Source: a virus | Reading direction: 5' to 3' (one strand) | Length of the DNA: 49,012 nt | IMG/VR virus record: IMGVR_UViG_3300023313_000010 | Span: 1 to 49,012 of that record | Part shown: positions 47,676 to 49,012 of the stretch, piece by piece | Position numbering within the stretch: position 1 is the stretch's first letter | Layout: each line of letters starts with the position of its first letter | The notes under the pieces: model-generated | Told to the model about the DNA's origin: nothing | Databases searched by the model: none | What the model saw: only the letters and a program-made list of their open reading frames with translations | Made by a program: the position numbers and the translations under genes

Positions 47676-47855
47676 ATGGATATTGAAACAATAGAAAGCA
47701 GTTTGGTGAATGGTCAAATCAAACAAGCTAAAAAACAAGTTCGTGAATACGGTGTGAAAAAATTTATTATTGATATGTTATCGTTTCACGATTTTAGTGA
47801 CACAAGTTTTCAGATGGTAGAACGCTATAAGAAAATGATAAGGTTGATAGAATGA
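47676..47855 (+). CDS. Small helical protein (59 aa)
   Basis: A 59-residue ORF: MDIETIESSLVNGQIKQAKK, then QVREYGVKKFIIDMLSFHDF and SDTSFQMVERYKKMIRLIE. Almost all helix. AGGT stands upstream of the ATG. Its stop overlaps the next start (ATGA). The pattern resembles tiny proteins common in Acinetobacter- and Moraxella-type phages, from memory; function unknown. Confidence 0.62.
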   Translation: MDIETIESSLVNGQIKQAKKQVREYGVKKFIIDMLSFHDFSDTSFQMVERYKKMIRLIE

Positions 47856-48106
47856 AAAATTTTATTGAATACTTAGACTTTGGTGTTATGGATAAAAAAG
47901 GGCTTATTAATCCTTGTGGTGACAGGTCTGTTTTTATTTTGGACGGTAGAAATAGTATCGACACAATGATTAATGACGGTTATGAAAACAACGGGATAAG
48001 GAGGCCATTTTATCCTTTTTTTAGGGTTATTAAAAACAATCGTGTTGTTTATTCTAATGTAAAAAAAGGATATCATTTAATAGAGGGCATGAGTCATGGT
48101 AATTGA
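47852..48106 (+). CDS. Small unknown protein, early cluster
   Basis: An 84-residue protein: IEYLDFGVMDKKGLINPCGD, RSVFILDGRNSIDTMINDGY and NNRVVYSNVKKGYHLIEG. It appears to be a compact alpha/beta fold. It overlaps the gene before by 4 bases and the next by 11. No family recognised. Confidence 0.64.
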   Translation: MKNFIEYLDFGVMDKKGLINPCGDRSVFILDGRNSIDTMINDGYENNGIRRPFYPFFRVIKNNRVVYSNVKKGYHLIEGMSHGN

Positions 48107-48293
48107 GCCTTTTTATTTTTTTGTGGTATTGGGTGTTTTTTTTCCAAAACTTATCAATTACATTCTGATATTTATCGCGGTTCAATGGCTTGTTAAAAAA
48201 AATAGAGAACGAGAACGAGAATTAAAACGAAAACGACAATCTAATAAACATAGGAGGTTATTAGATCAAATAATAAACAATAAACCGCTATAA
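48096..48293 (+). CDS. Small membrane protein with basic cytoplasmic tail
   Basis: A 65-residue protein. Hydrophobic residues 2-31 (FYFFVVLGVFFPKLINYILI) form one or two membrane passes. The rest (KKNRERERELKRKRQSNKHR) is extremely basic and may contact nucleic acid or membrane lipids. It is the last gene before the terminator; its stop lies in the terminator loop. Confidence 0.65.
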   Translation: MVIEPFYFFVVLGVFFPKLINYILIFIAVQWLVKKNRERERELKRKRQSNKHRRLLDQIINNKPL

Positions 48294-48307
48294 ACGCGGT
48301 TTTTTTA
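48282..48307 (+). terminator. Rho-independent terminator ending the small-gene cluster
   Basis: AAACCGC (48282-48288) pairs with GCGGTTT (48296-48302), loop TATAAAC, followed by T to 48306. It stops transcription before the tandem array. Confidence 0.88.
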
Positions 48308-48316
48308 TGCGTGTGG

Positions 48317-48847
48317 CATAGCCATAGTCATATAGTCATAGTCATATAGTCATAGTCATATAGTCATATAGCATAAGCATAGTCATATAGCATAAGCATA
48401 GTCATATAGCATAAGCATAGTCATAGTCATATAGTCATAGTCATATAGTCATAGTCATATAGTCATATAGCATAAGCATAGTCATATAGCATAAGCATAG
48501 TCATATAGCATAAGCATAGTCATATAGCATAAGCATAGTCATATAGCATAAGCATAGTCATATAGCATAAGCATAGTCATATAGCATAAGCATAGTCATA
48601 TAGTCATATAGTCATAAGCATAGTCATATAGCATAAGCATAAGCATATAGCATAAGCATAGTCATATAGCATAGTCATATAGCATAAGCATAGTCATATA
48701 GCATAAGCATAGTCATATAGCATAGTCATATAGTCATATAGCATAGTCATATAGCATAAGCATAGTCATATAGCATAGTCATATAGTCATATAGCATATA
48801 GCATAAGCATAGTCATATAGCATAAGTATAGTCATAGTCATATAGCA
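48317..48847. repeat. 531-bp CATA-word tandem array
   Basis: The array is built almost wholly from the words CATAGT, CATATAG(T) and CATAAG. The commonest higher unit is CATAAGCATAGTCATATAG (19 bp); its first part CATAAGCATAG occurs about sixteen times, with a perfect run of consecutive 19-bp units around 48470-48600. It does not code: 19 is not a multiple of three and stops occur in every frame. It is not a CRISPR because there are no unique spacers. It lies between a terminator and the candidate cos region. Confidence 0.93.
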
Positions 48848-48886
48848 CCCTTATGTAGGTTCTTTTCCACTATACTGTGAGTTGCA
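48848..48886. other. Short unique segment between array and cos candidate
   Basis: Contains TATACT at 48871-48876, a possible -10 for the terminase operon, without a convincing -35 box. Nothing else seen. Confidence 0.3.
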
Positions 48887-49012
48887 GGGACGCAGAGGCG
48901 CGGTGGGCAAAAACTCAGAATAACTATGTGCTTTAGAGTGCAGGTGCGTTAGAATGCACATAAATACTTAAACCTACCCCCTAGTTTAAATTTAAAATGA
49001 GTTTGAGAATAT
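48887..49012. repeat. Terminal direct repeat, right copy
   Basis: Identical to 17-142. On the circular genome this copy and the left copy are one segment leading into the HTH gene at 141. Confidence 0.95.

Noticed and set aside
48317-48847. CRISPR array
   Set aside because: Units are 6-19 bp and contiguous, with no unique spacers and no cas genes.
1-49012. Integrase, CI-type repressor or tRNA genes
   Set aside because: Looked for tyrosine/serine recombinase motifs, a repressor with a peptidase domain and tRNA cloverleafs; none seen by eye. Absence by eye is not proof for tRNAs, which a covariance search would settle.

Overview
The window is the complete genome of a tailed, siphovirus-like bacteriophage. 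A 126-base direct repeat at the two ends (17-142 = 48887-49012) shows that the contig closes on itself, giving a unit of 48,870 bp. The first 16 bases are a sequencing-adapter remnant. The DNA is AT-rich. A lambda-type terminase, a lambda gpB-type portal, a tape-measure protein and an inner/outer spanin pair with a lipobox point to a Gram-negative, probably gammaproteobacterial, host. I cannot name the host. No integrase, CI-like repressor or partition genes were seen, so a virulent lifestyle is the simplest reading.

Rightward late region (141-29388): a small HTH protein; small and large terminase (Nu1/GpA type); gpW-like connector; portal; a 6-kb cassette of fibre- or decoration-like proteins placed between portal and capsid (4430-10623); a fused prohead protease/major capsid protein; a DUF2190 capsid cement protein; head-tail joining and tail-completion proteins; a GroES-like co-chaperonin; tail tube; tape measure; six tail-tip or baseplate proteins; then lysis genes (DUF5675 protein, holin candidate, i-spanin/o-spanin) closed by a terminator.

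Leftward replication region (35251-29388): eleven tightly overlapping genes. They include a family B DNA polymerase with exonuclease motifs, an SF2 helicase with a zinc ribbon, a small P-loop protein and several tiny proteins. It diverges from the rightward replication and recombination region (35399-43025) at a promoter pair whose -35 boxes lie on one perfect 13-bp palindrome. The rightward genes include a DUF2800 nuclease, a MazG-like pyrophosphohydrolase, a DUF2815 ssDNA-binding protein, a VRR-NUC nuclease, an HTH protein and a primase-helicase of the P4/D5 type. Four phage proteins carry long proline-rich tandem-repeat segments.

The most unusual part is 43031-48886. A small leftward cluster is followed by a roughly 900-bp non-coding region that looks like a replication origin. 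It holds DnaA-box-like iterons, ten copies of a CCACGGTT element, a giant nested inverted repeat with arms of about 110 bp, and an almost pure A/T tract. Then come fourteen small unknown genes (44933-48293), several behind duplicated promoter/leader cassettes that carry the same iterons. After their terminator comes a 531-bp tandem array built from CATAGT, CATATAG and CATAAG words, then a GC-rich segment just upstream of the terminase genes that is a good cos candidate.
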